A stretch of 48,930 nucleotides of DNA from Archangium sp. GTDB taxonomy: Bacteria; Myxococcota; Myxococcia; Myxococcales; Myxococcaceae. The stretch lies in the NCBI GenBank assembly GCA_022843845.1, contig JALHMW010000034.1:1-48930 (forward strand), written 5' to 3'. Shown one piece after another: positions 9,085 to 16,220 of the stretch. Numbering within the stretch: the first letter of the stretch is position 1; every line of letters begins with the position of its first letter. The position numbers were made by a program, and so were the translations under genes. The notes below the pieces were generated by a model that was not told the origin of the DNA, made no database searches, and saw only the letters and a program-made list of their open reading frames with translations.

Positions 9085-9710
9085 CAGTAGATCCTCACGA
9101 CCACGCGACGAAGGCGGGCGTTCTTCTGCTCGGGCGTCAGGCCTTCGAGCTCTTTCGGCGGGAGCGGCTTGGTGTCGGCGTAGCCCTCGACGCGCACGCG
9201 CTGCCGGGGAATGCCGACCGACTCGAGGCGCTCCCTGACGACGATGGCGCGCTCAGCCGCGAGATCCCAGTTGCTCGAGAACGCACCGCCGACGAGCACG
9301 GGGTTCGAGTCGGTGTGGCCCTCGACCGCGAAGCTGTAGCCCGTACCGTACGGCTCGAGCGTCTTGAGCATGCTGGTGACCACGTTCTCGATCTCAGGGC
9401 GAATGACGGCCCGGCCCGAGTCGAAGACCAGGCCCGAGTTCAGGGAGATCTCGAGGCCGTCGTTGGTCACGGTGGTCGACACCAGGTCCTTCAGTTGCTG
9501 CGCCGCGATGCGCGCGTCGATGTCCTTGCGAATCGACTCGAGGCTCTTGGGCTGCTCGGCGCCCGACAGGCTCTTGGCGATCTGCTGCATGCGGCCCTTG
9601 CTCAGGTTCGCCGCCGACAGCAGCACCACGAAGAACAGGAGCAGGTTGGTGATGAGGTCGGCGTAGCTGAGGAGCCAGCTCTCCTCGCCGACTGGTTTGC
9701 GTCGCCTCAT
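9084..9710 (-). CDS. MotB-like stator protein with OmpA-type peptidoglycan-binding domain
   Basis: 208 residues. The N-terminus carries the MotB hallmark EESWLLSYADLITNLLLFFV, with the ion-carrying aspartate at D18 in the single transmembrane helix, after a short basic cytoplasmic tail. A plug-like linker follows (about 35-75). The C-terminal OmpA/MotB domain is complete: VEGHTDSNPV, NWDLAAERA, VRVEGYADTKPL and the final NARLRRVVVRIY. MotB proteins form the axle of a 5:2 MotA:MotB channel and anchor it to peptidoglycan (established knowledge). The gene starts 1 bp after the MotA-like stop and overlaps the FliG-like start (TGATG), so stator and rotor-like protein are tightly co-expressed. All residues needed for an active channel are present. 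Confidence 0.92.
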   Translation of the reverse strand: MRRRKPVGEESWLLSYADLITNLLLFFVVLLSAANLSKGRMQQIAKSLSGAEQPKSLESIRKDIDARIAAQQLKDLVSTTVTNDGLEISLNSGLVFDSGRAVIRPEIENVVTSMLKTLEPYGTGYSFAVEGHTDSNPVLVGGAFSSNWDLAAERAIVVRERLESVGIPRQRVRVEGYADTKPLPPKELEGLTPEQKNARLRRVVVRIY

Positions 9711-9711
9711 C

Positions 9712-10425
9712 TCACGCCCCCGCGCCGCGCGTGACGAGCTCGTTCACGCTCTTCTCGCAGCGCTCCAGCACGCCGAGGCGCTCGTCGAGCAGCCCGTTCC
9801 AGAAGTGGCCGATGGGGCCCGCGATGCCTGCGCCGAAGGCGACGCCGTAGAGGGTCGCCAGCAGCGCCAGCGACATGGCCGCGCCGATGTTCAGGTTCTC
9901 CGACGACATGTTCTTGAAGAGCTGAATCATGCCGGTGATCGTGCCGACCATTCCGAAGGCGGGGCCCAGCTTCGCGAGCATCTCCCAGTTGCTGATGGCC
10001 GGCTGCCACTCGCTGATCTCGTCGTGGCGCAGCTCGGTGAACACCTTCGCGCTCGAGGTCTCGTGCGCGCGCTGGAGCAGCAGGTCGAGCGTGTGCTTCG
10101 TCGACTGGAACGCGCTCTTCTCGGCGAGCGCGACCGCGGCGCTGCGCTGGCCGCTCTTCCACAGGGCGCACAGGTCCTCGCGCTCCTTCTCCATCGACTC
10201 GGTCGTCAGGTGGAACGAGCGCAGGCCGGGGACGAGCTCCTTCAGCGCGAGCACGGTGCGCAGCGCGTTGCGGCCCGACGACGACAGCAGCACCGCCGAC
10301 GACGAGCCGACGACGACCATCACGAGGGCGTGAAAGTCGAAGGCCGAGACGGCACGGCCAGCTTCGCGATCCTGGAAGCCGAACCACACGATGAATCCGA
10401 GTACGACGATGCCGAGCAGCTGCAC
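9712..10425 (-). CDS. MotA-like stator protein
   Basis: 237 residues from a GTG with a good ribosome site (AGAGGAG, 7 nt upstream). Four transmembrane helices are visible: about 1-17, 30-50, 149-168 (LGPAFGMVGTITGMIQLF) and 182-205 (AAMSLALLATLYGVAFGAG). The third and fourth match the most conserved MotA segments (A/GPA.GMVGT..G and ALLATLYG). Four helices plus a ~95-residue cytoplasmic loop between helices 2 and 3 place it with MotA rather than the three-helix TolQ/ExbB. The loop, which in flagella contacts FliG, contains several charged residues (MEKEREDLCALWKSGQRS), so charge pairing with the FliG-like gene product is possible. Paired with the MotB-like gene 1 bp downstream. Confidence 0.92.
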   Translation of the reverse strand: MQLLGIVVLGFIVWFGFQDREAGRAVSAFDFHALVMVVVGSSSAVLLSSSGRNALRTVLALKELVPGLRSFHLTTESMEKEREDLCALWKSGQRSAAVALAEKSAFQSTKHTLDLLLQRAHETSSAKVFTELRHDEISEWQPAISNWEMLAKLGPAFGMVGTITGMIQLFKNMSSENLNIGAAMSLALLATLYGVAFGAGIAGPIGHFWNGLLDERLGVLERCEKSVNELVTRGAGA

Positions 10426-10443
10426 GGGGTGCTCCTCTTTGCG

Positions 10444-11079
10444 TCAGGGTTGTTGCTTGCGAAGCTCTTCGAGCTTCTTGCGAACGGCGGGGTCACTCTC
10501 GACGGCTTCGGCCGCCTCGTAGACTTCGATGGCCTTGTCGCGCTCGCCCATCATCAGCAGCAGCGACGCCTTGGCCCTCAAGAACTCGGGGTGCGACTTG
10601 TAGCGTTGCAGCACCGTCTCGCACCACTCGAGCGCCAGCGCGTAGTTGCCGGCGCGCGTGGCCTCCTGCATCAGCGCCTGCGCTCGCGTGATGCTCACGT
10701 CGGGCGCGTCCTCTTCGACTTTCAAGCCGCGCGCGCGGTACGCCTCGACGAGCGAGGTGTCGGCCTTCGTCGGCGGCGGAGGCACCATGCGCATCGGCGC
10801 GATGGTCTTCACGCCAGGGCTTCCAGCGCCATGCTCGATGACGATGCGCTGGCCACTCGCGAGCACTGGCACGTCGACCTCGGTGAGCACCTTGCCGTCG
10901 TTCCACCGCACCTTCATGACGGTCGTCGAGCCGTAGCCGAAGGGACGAACCAGCGTGTCGTCTTCCTTGAGCGTGGTGTTCTTCTTCACCGTCGGCTCGA
11001 TCAGGTAATACGTGTAGTTCCTCGCCGCGCACGAGGTGCACAGCACGCAGGCGAGGAGCAGGGCGCTGAGTTGGTTCAT
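10444..11079 (-). CDS. TPR lipoprotein of motor operon
   Basis: 211 residues from an ATG that overlaps the upstream stop (ATGA); a longer reading frame exists but would remove the signal peptide. The leader ends in a lipobox CTSC (Cys17). Residues about 20-110 form a beta-rich region, followed by a PPPPT linker and, from about 130 to 205, two or three tetratricopeptide-like helical pairs (AGNYALALEWCETVLQRYKS, then MMGERDKAIEVYEAAEAVE). TPRs bind protein partners, so this lipoprotein may organise the complex in the periplasm. It lies directly upstream of the MotA-like gene with an 18-bp gap. Confidence 0.78.
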   Translation of the reverse strand: MNQLSALLLACVLCTSCAARNYTYYLIEPTVKKNTTLKEDDTLVRPFGYGSTTVMKVRWNDGKVLTEVDVPVLASGQRIVIEHGAGSPGVKTIAPMRMVPPPPTKADTSLVEAYRARGLKVEEDAPDVSITRAQALMQEATRAGNYALALEWCETVLQRYKSHPEFLRAKASLLLMMGERDKAIEVYEAAEAVESDPAVRKKLEELRKQQP

Positions 11080-12041
11080 GGCAGGAAGGGCAGCAGCGAG
11101 AAGTTGAGCAACGAGATGCCGACGGCCACGCGGCCGTTCGTCGAGATGGACGCGAGCAACGCGTAGTTCGTCTTGAACAGTGGCAACCGCAGCATGAAGA
11201 CGCCGGTGAAGAGCGAGTCGCCGAGGAAGGCCTGCGGGTTGTCGGGGTTGAACGAGTTGATGACGGCGTTCGGCACGCTCAACAGGAACTTCGCGCCCAC
11301 CATCAGGTTGAACGCCGGGGGAATGACGCGGAAGTACGACACGCCGAGGCCGATGAGCGGGTCGATGATCGAGATGGTGAAGCCCGAGAGGTTGGCGTTG
11401 TCGGGGCCCCACTGCTCGAGCCAGTCGAGCGAGATGTGCTGCTGCGGCAAGAGGCCGAGGTCGACGAAGAGGTGCGCGATGGCGTCACCGCGGCTGCGGC
11501 GCTCGAGCTCCTGCGCCAGCGTGACGGTGGTCTTGCTGGTGGTGATCGACACCAGGTTCTGGTCGATGTTCTCCGCGAGCAGAATGCGGCCGTTGCGCAG
11601 GTCGACGATGCGAATCGCCACGCCCTCCATCGTCTCGTCGATCCAGATCGCGCTGACGGCGCGGGCCGTGCTGCCTCGGGTGACTTCGTCGAGGCGCACC
11701 AGGTCCTGCACCGAGAGGCTGGTCGCGTATTGCTCGAGGCGTCCGTCCTCCACGGTCAGCCGCTGCGCCATGCACGCCTCGCACGCTCGCAACGCGCCTG
11801 GACCGAAGACCCGAGAGAGCGCCGTGACGGCCGCCGCCGGGTACCACGCGCGCGTCTGCTCGAACGCCGGCTGCGTGCTGACGATCAGCGCGGGCGTCAG
11901 GTCTTTGAGCGACAGCACGCCGTCGTTGAGCCGCCGCGGGAGCGCCTCTTCGACGCGCGCGAGCGCGCCACGTGTGGCCTCACGCTGCGCCATCGCCGGG
12001 AGCGACGACACCACCAACAGCACGGCGATGGCGCGGGTCAG
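11076..12041 (-). CDS. Exported protein with CxxC N-domain and barrel-like C-terminus; likely CTG start
   Basis: About 321 residues. No ATG, GTG or TTG in frame gives a sensible N-terminus. A CTG at 12041 overlaps the upstream stop as CTGA, like the ATGA/GTGA junctions of its neighbours, and yields a clean signal peptide (TRAIAVLLVVSSLPAMA, cut before Q19). A second CTG at 12047 has the better ribosome-site spacing. The N-terminal domain has a Cys pair (about C87 and C90) and a segment ending GVAIRIVDLRNGRILLAENI, resembling CsgG/FlgO-like proteins. The C-terminal ~130 residues alternate like beta strands (ISIIDPLIGLGVSYFRV, GVFMLRLPLFKTNY, VAVGISLLNFSLLPF), suggesting an outer-membrane location. 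The N-domain looks paralogous to that of the next gene upstream. Confidence 0.72.
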   Translation of the reverse strand: MTRAIAVLLVVSSLPAMAQREATRGALARVEEALPRRLNDGVLSLKDLTPALIVSTQPAFEQTRAWYPAAAVTALSRVFGPGALRACEACMAQRLTVEDGRLEQYATSLSVQDLVRLDEVTRGSTARAVSAIWIDETMEGVAIRIVDLRNGRILLAENIDQNLVSITTSKTTVTLAQELERRSRGDAIAHLFVDLGLLPQQHISLDWLEQWGPDNANLSGFTISIIDPLIGLGVSYFRVIPPAFNLMVGAKFLLSVPNAVINSFNPDNPQAFLGDSLFTGVFMLRLPLFKTNYALLASISTNGRVAVGISLLNFSLLPFLP

Positions 12042-13219
12042 AAGCAGAACGCCACCTCCACGCCGAACGACTGAAAGCGAATGCCGAAGTCGATGAAGGT
12101 GCCGATGTTGTCGGTCGTCTCGAGCGCCGGCAGCGTCTCGAGGTACCCGATGAGGCTGATGCGGTTCTTCACGCGCAGCTCGAGCCCGAGGGTGAGGATG
12201 CCCAGCGTCGCCCGCGGGTCGTTGTTGGTGCTGGTGTTGATGATCTCGTCGATGGTCGGGTTCGTGTTGCGGAAGATGAGCATGCCGCGGCCCGAGCCGA
12301 AGAGGACGCCCGCGCCGACGAAGCCGTAGACGTCTGGCCACGTGAGCGAGGTCGTGTTGCCCGTCAGCAGCCGCGCGATGCGTCCCTGCGCCATCACCGC
12401 GACGTGCGACTGCGGTAGCCACGAGAACGCCGCGTTCATGCTCGCCGTCCACGCGCGCGCCTGGCTGAACGCCGCCTCGAGCCCGGCGCTGACCCACAAG
12501 AAGGGCGCGGCGTTGATCTGCGTCTGGGTGCCCGGAGCGTAGGAGCGCACGCCGACGCGGACCGGCACGAGGAAGAGGCCACGGCCTCCGAGCGCCTCGA
12601 GGTACTCCTTGCGCGCTTCTGCCACGCTCGTCAGCCGCTCACTCTCGCGCAGCATCGCGGGTGCAGAGGTGGCGGTGGACAGGGTGCGCGCCGAGACGAT
12701 TCGCAACGTCGTGTCGAGCGTGGTGATGCGCGCGCGCAGCACGAGCGACGAGCCCTCGGCTTCGAAGTCGAGGAACAGGGCGTGCTTCGCGCCCGACGAG
12801 AGCCCGGCCTGCGAGAGCGCCTCGGGCGCGTCGAACCCGCGCGTCACCACGGTGCCCTTCGAGCCCGAGTGAACGACCCACGCCGAACACGCAGGGCAGT
12901 GGACCAGCTGCACGTGCGTCCTCGGGTTGCGCGTCACCAGGCCCGCGAGGTGGTTCTCGAGATATGCCTCGAGGCCCGTGCCCAGGGACACCGGCACCGA
13001 GACGCCTGCCAGCACCACGCCTGTGTCGACGTCGAACGGCGCGCGCAGCGTCCACCCGTACACCAGCTCGTCGATGAGCTCGGCCGCCTGCAGCTGCACC
13101 TGACTGCCCACCTCGGCCCGCAAGAGATCGAGCTGCCGTTCGCGCAAGTCGACGTCGTCTTCTCCACGCGCCGTCGACGCGAGCGCCACGATGGAGGCGA
13201 AGAGGAGCGCGCGCGTCAT
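12038..13219 (-). CDS. Exported protein with CxxC N-domain and C-terminal beta-barrel, motor operon
   Basis: 393 residues from an ATG overlapping the previous stop (ATGA). A signal peptide is clear (TRALLFASIVALASTARGE). The N-terminal half contains a Cys pair (C108 and C111, HCPACSAWVV) and a RITTLDTTLRIVSARTL strand-turn-strand like the CsgG/FlgO-type segment of the neighbouring gene. The second half (about 200-393) is a run of amphipathic beta strands ending in GIRFQSFGVEVAFCF, with a terminal phenylalanine as in many outer-membrane proteins. Likely an outer-membrane protein with a periplasmic domain. In Vibrio, FlgO/FlgT-type domains build extra rings around the flagellar motor; a comparable ring role here is an inference. 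Confidence 0.74.
   Translation of the reverse strand: MTRALLFASIVALASTARGEDDVDLRERQLDLLRAEVGSQVQLQAAELIDELVYGWTLRAPFDVDTGVVLAGVSVPVSLGTGLEAYLENHLAGLVTRNPRTHVQLVHCPACSAWVVHSGSKGTVVTRGFDAPEALSQAGLSSGAKHALFLDFEAEGSSLVLRARITTLDTTLRIVSARTLSTATSAPAMLRESERLTSVAEARKEYLEALGGRGLFLVPVRVGVRSYAPGTQTQINAAPFLWVSAGLEAAFSQARAWTASMNAAFSWLPQSHVAVMAQGRIARLLTGNTTSLTWPDVYGFVGAGVLFGSGRGMLIFRNTNPTIDEIINTSTNNDPRATLGILTLGLELRVKNRISLIGYLETLPALETTDNIGTFIDFGIRFQSFGVEVAFCF
12054..12059 (-). promoter_or_regulatory. Strong ribosome-binding site deciding a CTG start
   Basis: GGAGGT on the minus strand, inside the end of the upstream gene. It lies 6 nt before a CTG at 12047 and 12 nt before the CTG at 12041. No ATG, GTG or TTG is suitably spaced in the frame of the downstream gene, which supports a non-canonical CTG start. 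Confidence 0.55.
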
Positions 13220-13839
13220 GGCAGCCACCGCCACTCGCCGCGCTGGCAGATGCCGCCGTGGAGGATCGTCTCTTTCGCGTCGACGATCATCAGGCCGAGG
13301 AAGACGTCACCCTCCGCCATCACCGCCGTCGAGTACGAGCGCGCGCAGGCGATGCGGTACACGTCGCTCTGCGGCAGCGTCGCCAGCACCGCGACGTCAC
13401 CAGCGGCGAGGGTCGGCACCCGGTCGGAGACGGGCAAGCCGCGCTCCGCCAGCAGCGTACGCGCTGCCACCGCGATCTTCTGGGCGACCGGCAGCGACGG
13501 GTAGAACGCGTCGACGTGCCACAGCGCCCCGGGGTCGACGAGGGCGCTGGCCGTCTCGGTCAGGCCCGTCACCTGACGCGTCAGCGTCGAGAGGATCGCC
13601 TCGTCGCGCGCCGGGCGCTCGGCCGTCTGCACGTACCGCGTGCTGCACGTGAGCACGTCGGTGTTGTCGCCAGCGATCTGCTTGCCGGGTGGCGGAGGCA
13701 CCTGCCCGGGGAACCGCTCCGCCGCGTCGGTCTGCGAGAGGCGATAGCAGTCGAGGTTGCGGCGCTCCGCGCGTGACTTGAAGTACAGCGGGTCGATCGC
13801 GCACGCGGGCAGGAGGAGCAGCAGCAGGAGTGGCCTCAC
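13216..13839 (-). CDS. Lipoprotein of motor operon, unknown function
   Basis: 207 residues from a GTG that overlaps the upstream stop (GTGA); the longer frame above it is out of character. A very short leader (RPLLLLLLLPAC) ends in a lipobox with Cys13. The mature protein has four further cysteines and mixed alpha/beta content. Segments such as DVLTCSTRYVQTAE and VYRIACARSYSTAVMAEGDVFLGLMIV resemble no family I can name. It lies between the first lipoprotein gene and the barrel proteins and is probably part of the same envelope assembly. Confidence 0.72.
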   Translation of the reverse strand: MRPLLLLLLLPACAIDPLYFKSRAERRNLDCYRLSQTDAAERFPGQVPPPPGKQIAGDNTDVLTCSTRYVQTAERPARDEAILSTLTRQVTGLTETASALVDPGALWHVDAFYPSLPVAQKIAVAARTLLAERGLPVSDRVPTLAAGDVAVLATLPQSDVYRIACARSYSTAVMAEGDVFLGLMIVDAKETILHGGICQRGEWRWLP

Positions 13840-14561
13840 GGCGAGGTCCCCTTCGGCTTCTCGGTGATGGCCTCGGGCGCGAAGCTGTTCATCACCCGTG
13901 CGCGCACCTTCGCGTTGTAGAGCAGCTGCGCCAGGTGCCCGTGCAGATCGCGGGTGAACTCCGCCTTGTAGCCGTCGCCCGTCACCTGCTCGTCCTTGGG
14001 GCGAATGATCAGATCGATGAGCCCGTTGAGCGCCCACACCCCGAGCCCGAACGACTCGACGAAGCGCTCCTGGAGCGACTGCTGCGCGAGCATGAAGCCC
14101 TGCGCGTCGCGAATGCTGATCTCCTGGCCGTAGGTCATCTCGCTGATCGCGGGCACGAGCGTGAACGAGAACGCGCACAGGACCGCCAGGAGTGGGTCGT
14201 CGTGCTGGTGAATCAGCTTCGAGGTGATGTCGATGATGTACTGCGGCGGGTTCTCCGACGGCGTCGCGGCAGCCGCTCGCGCCGAAGGCCGCACCACCTC
14301 GGTCGTCACCGTGGCGCCCTGCTTCGTGAGCGAGCTGCGCAGGTTGCGGCAGAGCACGTCGGGCTCGACGCCCTCCGCCGGGTGACAGCGCAGCAACACC
14401 CGCGTCGAGGTGAACGTGTTCGGTGACTGCGGGTCGACCGCGATCGGGCGCTGCAGGCCCACCAGCGGTTGGTAGACCGTCACACACCCCGTCATCGCGA
14501 TGGCGATCGCCGCCCAGCCCACGACTCTCACGAGTCGCGCGTGGTGCAACTGCGAAGCCAT
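13836..14561 (-). CDS. First gene of motor operon: lipoprotein, unknown function
   Basis: 241 residues. I chose the ATG at 14561, 96 bp inside the longest frame, because a GAGGGA ribosome site lies 6 nt upstream and the start gives a lipoprotein leader ending in MTGC (Cys26). The mature protein begins VTVYQPLVGLQRPIAVDP. The central part has a hydrophobic stretch (DDPLLAVLCAFSFTLVPAISE) and a segment ALNGLIDLIIRPKDEQV. No family recognised. It is the promoter-proximal gene of the twelve-gene minus-strand operon. Confidence 0.75.
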   Translation of the reverse strand: MASQLHHARLVRVVGWAAIAIAMTGCVTVYQPLVGLQRPIAVDPQSPNTFTSTRVLLRCHPAEGVEPDVLCRNLRSSLTKQGATVTTEVVRPSARAAAATPSENPPQYIIDITSKLIHQHDDPLLAVLCAFSFTLVPAISEMTYGQEISIRDAQGFMLAQQSLQERFVESFGLGVWALNGLIDLIIRPKDEQVTGDGYKAEFTRDLHGHLAQLLYNAKVRARVMNSFAPEAITEKPKGTSP

Positions 14562-14737
14562 GTCGTTCCCTCGTGGGCCAGGACGTACGGCGCGCGGTTC
14601 GTTGCCAATCAGGACGGGCCTGATCAGTCCCCGGAGTCTTCCCGCGTGGCGTAGCACGACAGACCTGTCAGGGCGGTGCGGACTTTCCGTGTGACAGCGC
14701 TGTAGCAGACGCTGATCAACCCGACTCAGACCGACCG
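14562..14737 (-). promoter_or_regulatory. Upstream region of the motor operon
   Basis: A 176-bp non-coding gap that must hold the operon promoter. It contains an inverted repeat GACAG-AC-CTGTC (14658-14669) and two TGATCA palindromes (around 14621 and 14712), which are candidate regulator sites. I could not assign convincing -35/-10 or -24/-12 elements. Confidence 0.4.
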
Positions 14738-15850
14738 TCAGAAGCCGATTCGAACACCCACGCCAACGCGCGAATCACCGCGGCTGTCGTGGCTGGCCGA
14801 GAGCGCGAAGTCGACGTTGTCGCGCACCTTCCACGCCGCTTCGGCCTGCGCCGTGGTGCGGTTCGTCTGGAAGTTGTGATCGACACCCGCCGAGAGACGG
14901 AAGTTGTCGTTGGGGCGATAGACGACGTTGCCGCCGACGTTCTCGAGCCCGTTGCGGTTGGCGTTCAGGTACGCGTTCCCAGAGAGCGTGTCCGATGTGT
15001 ACTGCGCGCCCAGCCCCGCCCGCGTCAGTCCGCTCGAATCAGCGCTCACGGTGCCAGAGAGCTTCCAGTTGTCGCCGACGTTCTGCGTGTACGTCGCCGA
15101 GCCCGACACCTTGAAGTCCTTGAAGTGCGCCTGCCAGTCACCACGCAGCTTCACCTCGAGCTTGTCGTCGAAGAACTTCTGCTTGATCTCAGGCTTGATG
15201 CCGAGGCTCTGCAGCTTCTCGCTGCCACCCGTCCACGCGACGTAGCCCGCCGCAGCCGCCGCGCCGGCGACCAGGCCGTAGTACGCGGCCGGGGAGTTGC
15301 CCTTGAGGTCCTTGAGCAGGTCCTTGGCGATGTCGCCACCGATGGACCCGAGGTCGCCAAGCTTCGTGCTGGCGATGTCACGAACGTCGACGCCGGCAGA
15401 CTTGAGGCGCTCCTGAATGCCGCTGGCGATCTCGGGAGAGAGCGCGCCGATCGGCATGTCCTTGAGGAAGTCGACCCCGGCGTTCTTGAGCTCGGTCTGC
15501 TGCGCGTCGGTCAGCACGTCGCCTTCACGCACCGGCATCTTGCCGCGCGCCATGCTCATCGCGTCGTGGCCCAGCGCCGACTCGATGCGGCTGTTGAGCC
15601 GGTCGATGTTCGCGTTCACCGCCGTGCGCACGGGGTTGGGCAGGGTGGCCTGCACCTCGGCGGCGCTGGACTGCGGCGACGTGACGTTCGGGTTCACGGT
15701 GCCGCGGCTGCCCGTTCCAGGGGCCCAGCCGGTCGCCTGCGTGGGCTGCGTCGAAGCGGGGGGCGTGGTGGGAGTCGCCGGCGTCGTCGGGGTGGTCGAG
15801 GAGACGGAACCGGTACCAGGCAGGGGGCGGGGGCCAGACACATTGGGCAT
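14738..15850 (-). CDS. Barrel-like protein with Pro/Thr-rich N-terminus
   Basis: 370 residues. The first ~60 are Pro/Thr/Ser-rich and disordered, with no signal peptide. Residues about 65-180 are helical. A hydrophobic Ala/Gly stretch (AYYGLVAGAAAAAGYVAW, near 190-210) is followed by ~150 residues of regularly alternating strands (KVSGSATYTQNV, KLSGTVSADSS, GLGAQYTSDTLSGNAYLNAN, GGNVVYRPNDNFRLSAGVDH) ending in VGVGVRIGF. The strands and terminal Phe resemble an outer-membrane barrel, but the absence of a leader is odd. No named family. It is divergent from the Skp-like gene across 37 bp and is separated from the motor operon by 176 bp. Confidence 0.7.
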   Translation of the reverse strand: MPNVSGPRPLPGTGSVSSTTPTTPATPTTPPASTQPTQATGWAPGTGSRGTVNPNVTSPQSSAAEVQATLPNPVRTAVNANIDRLNSRIESALGHDAMSMARGKMPVREGDVLTDAQQTELKNAGVDFLKDMPIGALSPEIASGIQERLKSAGVDVRDIASTKLGDLGSIGGDIAKDLLKDLKGNSPAAYYGLVAGAAAAAGYVAWTGGSEKLQSLGIKPEIKQKFFDDKLEVKLRGDWQAHFKDFKVSGSATYTQNVGDNWKLSGTVSADSSGLTRAGLGAQYTSDTLSGNAYLNANRNGLENVGGNVVYRPNDNFRLSAGVDHNFQTNRTTAQAEAAWKVRDNVDFALSASHDSRGDSRVGVGVRIGF

Positions 15851-15887
15851 GGCCGGACCCTATGCATGCAGGGTAGAAAAGATCCAT

Positions 15888-16217
15888 ATGGCCATCATTG
15901 GAATTCTCGACACCACGCTCCTGCTCGACTCCAGCAAGGTCGGCGCAGACGCGGCGAAGGCACTCGAGAAGACGTGGAACGAGGCGAAGTCGCAGCCCGA
16001 AGACAAGAAGCGGGAGCTGCTCGCGCAGCTCGAGCAGAAGCGCTCCAACCTTCGGCAGCAGGTGATCGATCGCGCCAGGCCCGTGGTGATCGAGCTCGCC
16101 AGGCAGAAGAAGCTCGAGGCAGTGCTCGAGAAGGGCGCGGTGGTCTGGTCGACCGCCGAAGACCTCACGAAGGACGTCATCGCGAAGGTCGACGCCCAGG
16201 GCCCGCTGAAGGTCTGA
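15888..16217 (+). CDS. Skp/OmpH-like protein without signal peptide
   Basis: 109 residues from an ATG; no signal peptide. The pattern follows the OmpH/Skp family: a first strand (MAIIGILDTTLLLDSSKVG), two long charged helices that would form the coiled-coil tentacle (KALEKTWNEAKSQPEDKKRE, and onward to ARQKKLEAV), then a return strand (AVVWSTAEDLTKDVIAKVD) matching the family ending. Skp is a periplasmic chaperone for outer-membrane proteins; this copy lacks an export signal, so it may act in the cytoplasm, or the true start differs. A longer in-frame reading back into the divergent gene gives nothing signal-like. The 37-bp divergent gap contains a palindromic TGCATGCA. Confidence 0.68.
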   Translation: MAIIGILDTTLLLDSSKVGADAAKALEKTWNEAKSQPEDKKRELLAQLEQKRSNLRQQVIDRARPVVIELARQKKLEAVLEKGAVVWSTAEDLTKDVIAKVDAQGPLKV

Positions 16218-16220
16218 GCC

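Noticed and set aside
9084..10425. MotA/MotB pair as ZorA/ZorB of a Zorya defence system
   Set aside because: Zorya needs ZorC/ZorD or ZorE beside the pair and ZorA carries a long cytoplasmic tail. Here MotA has normal length and the neighbours are a FliG-like protein and envelope lipoproteins.
9084..10425. Pair as TolQ/TolR or AglR/AglQ/AglS of the gliding motor
   Set aside because: The MotA-like protein has four helices with a large loop, and the MotB-like protein has the SYAD motif and an OmpA-type domain, which fit MotA/MotB better than the three-helix TolQ and short TolR types.
1905..14561. Long open frames on the plus strand opposite the motor operon
   Set aside because: They are by-products of high GC at third codon positions, with Arg/Ala/His-rich compositions, no ribosome sites and no family motifs.
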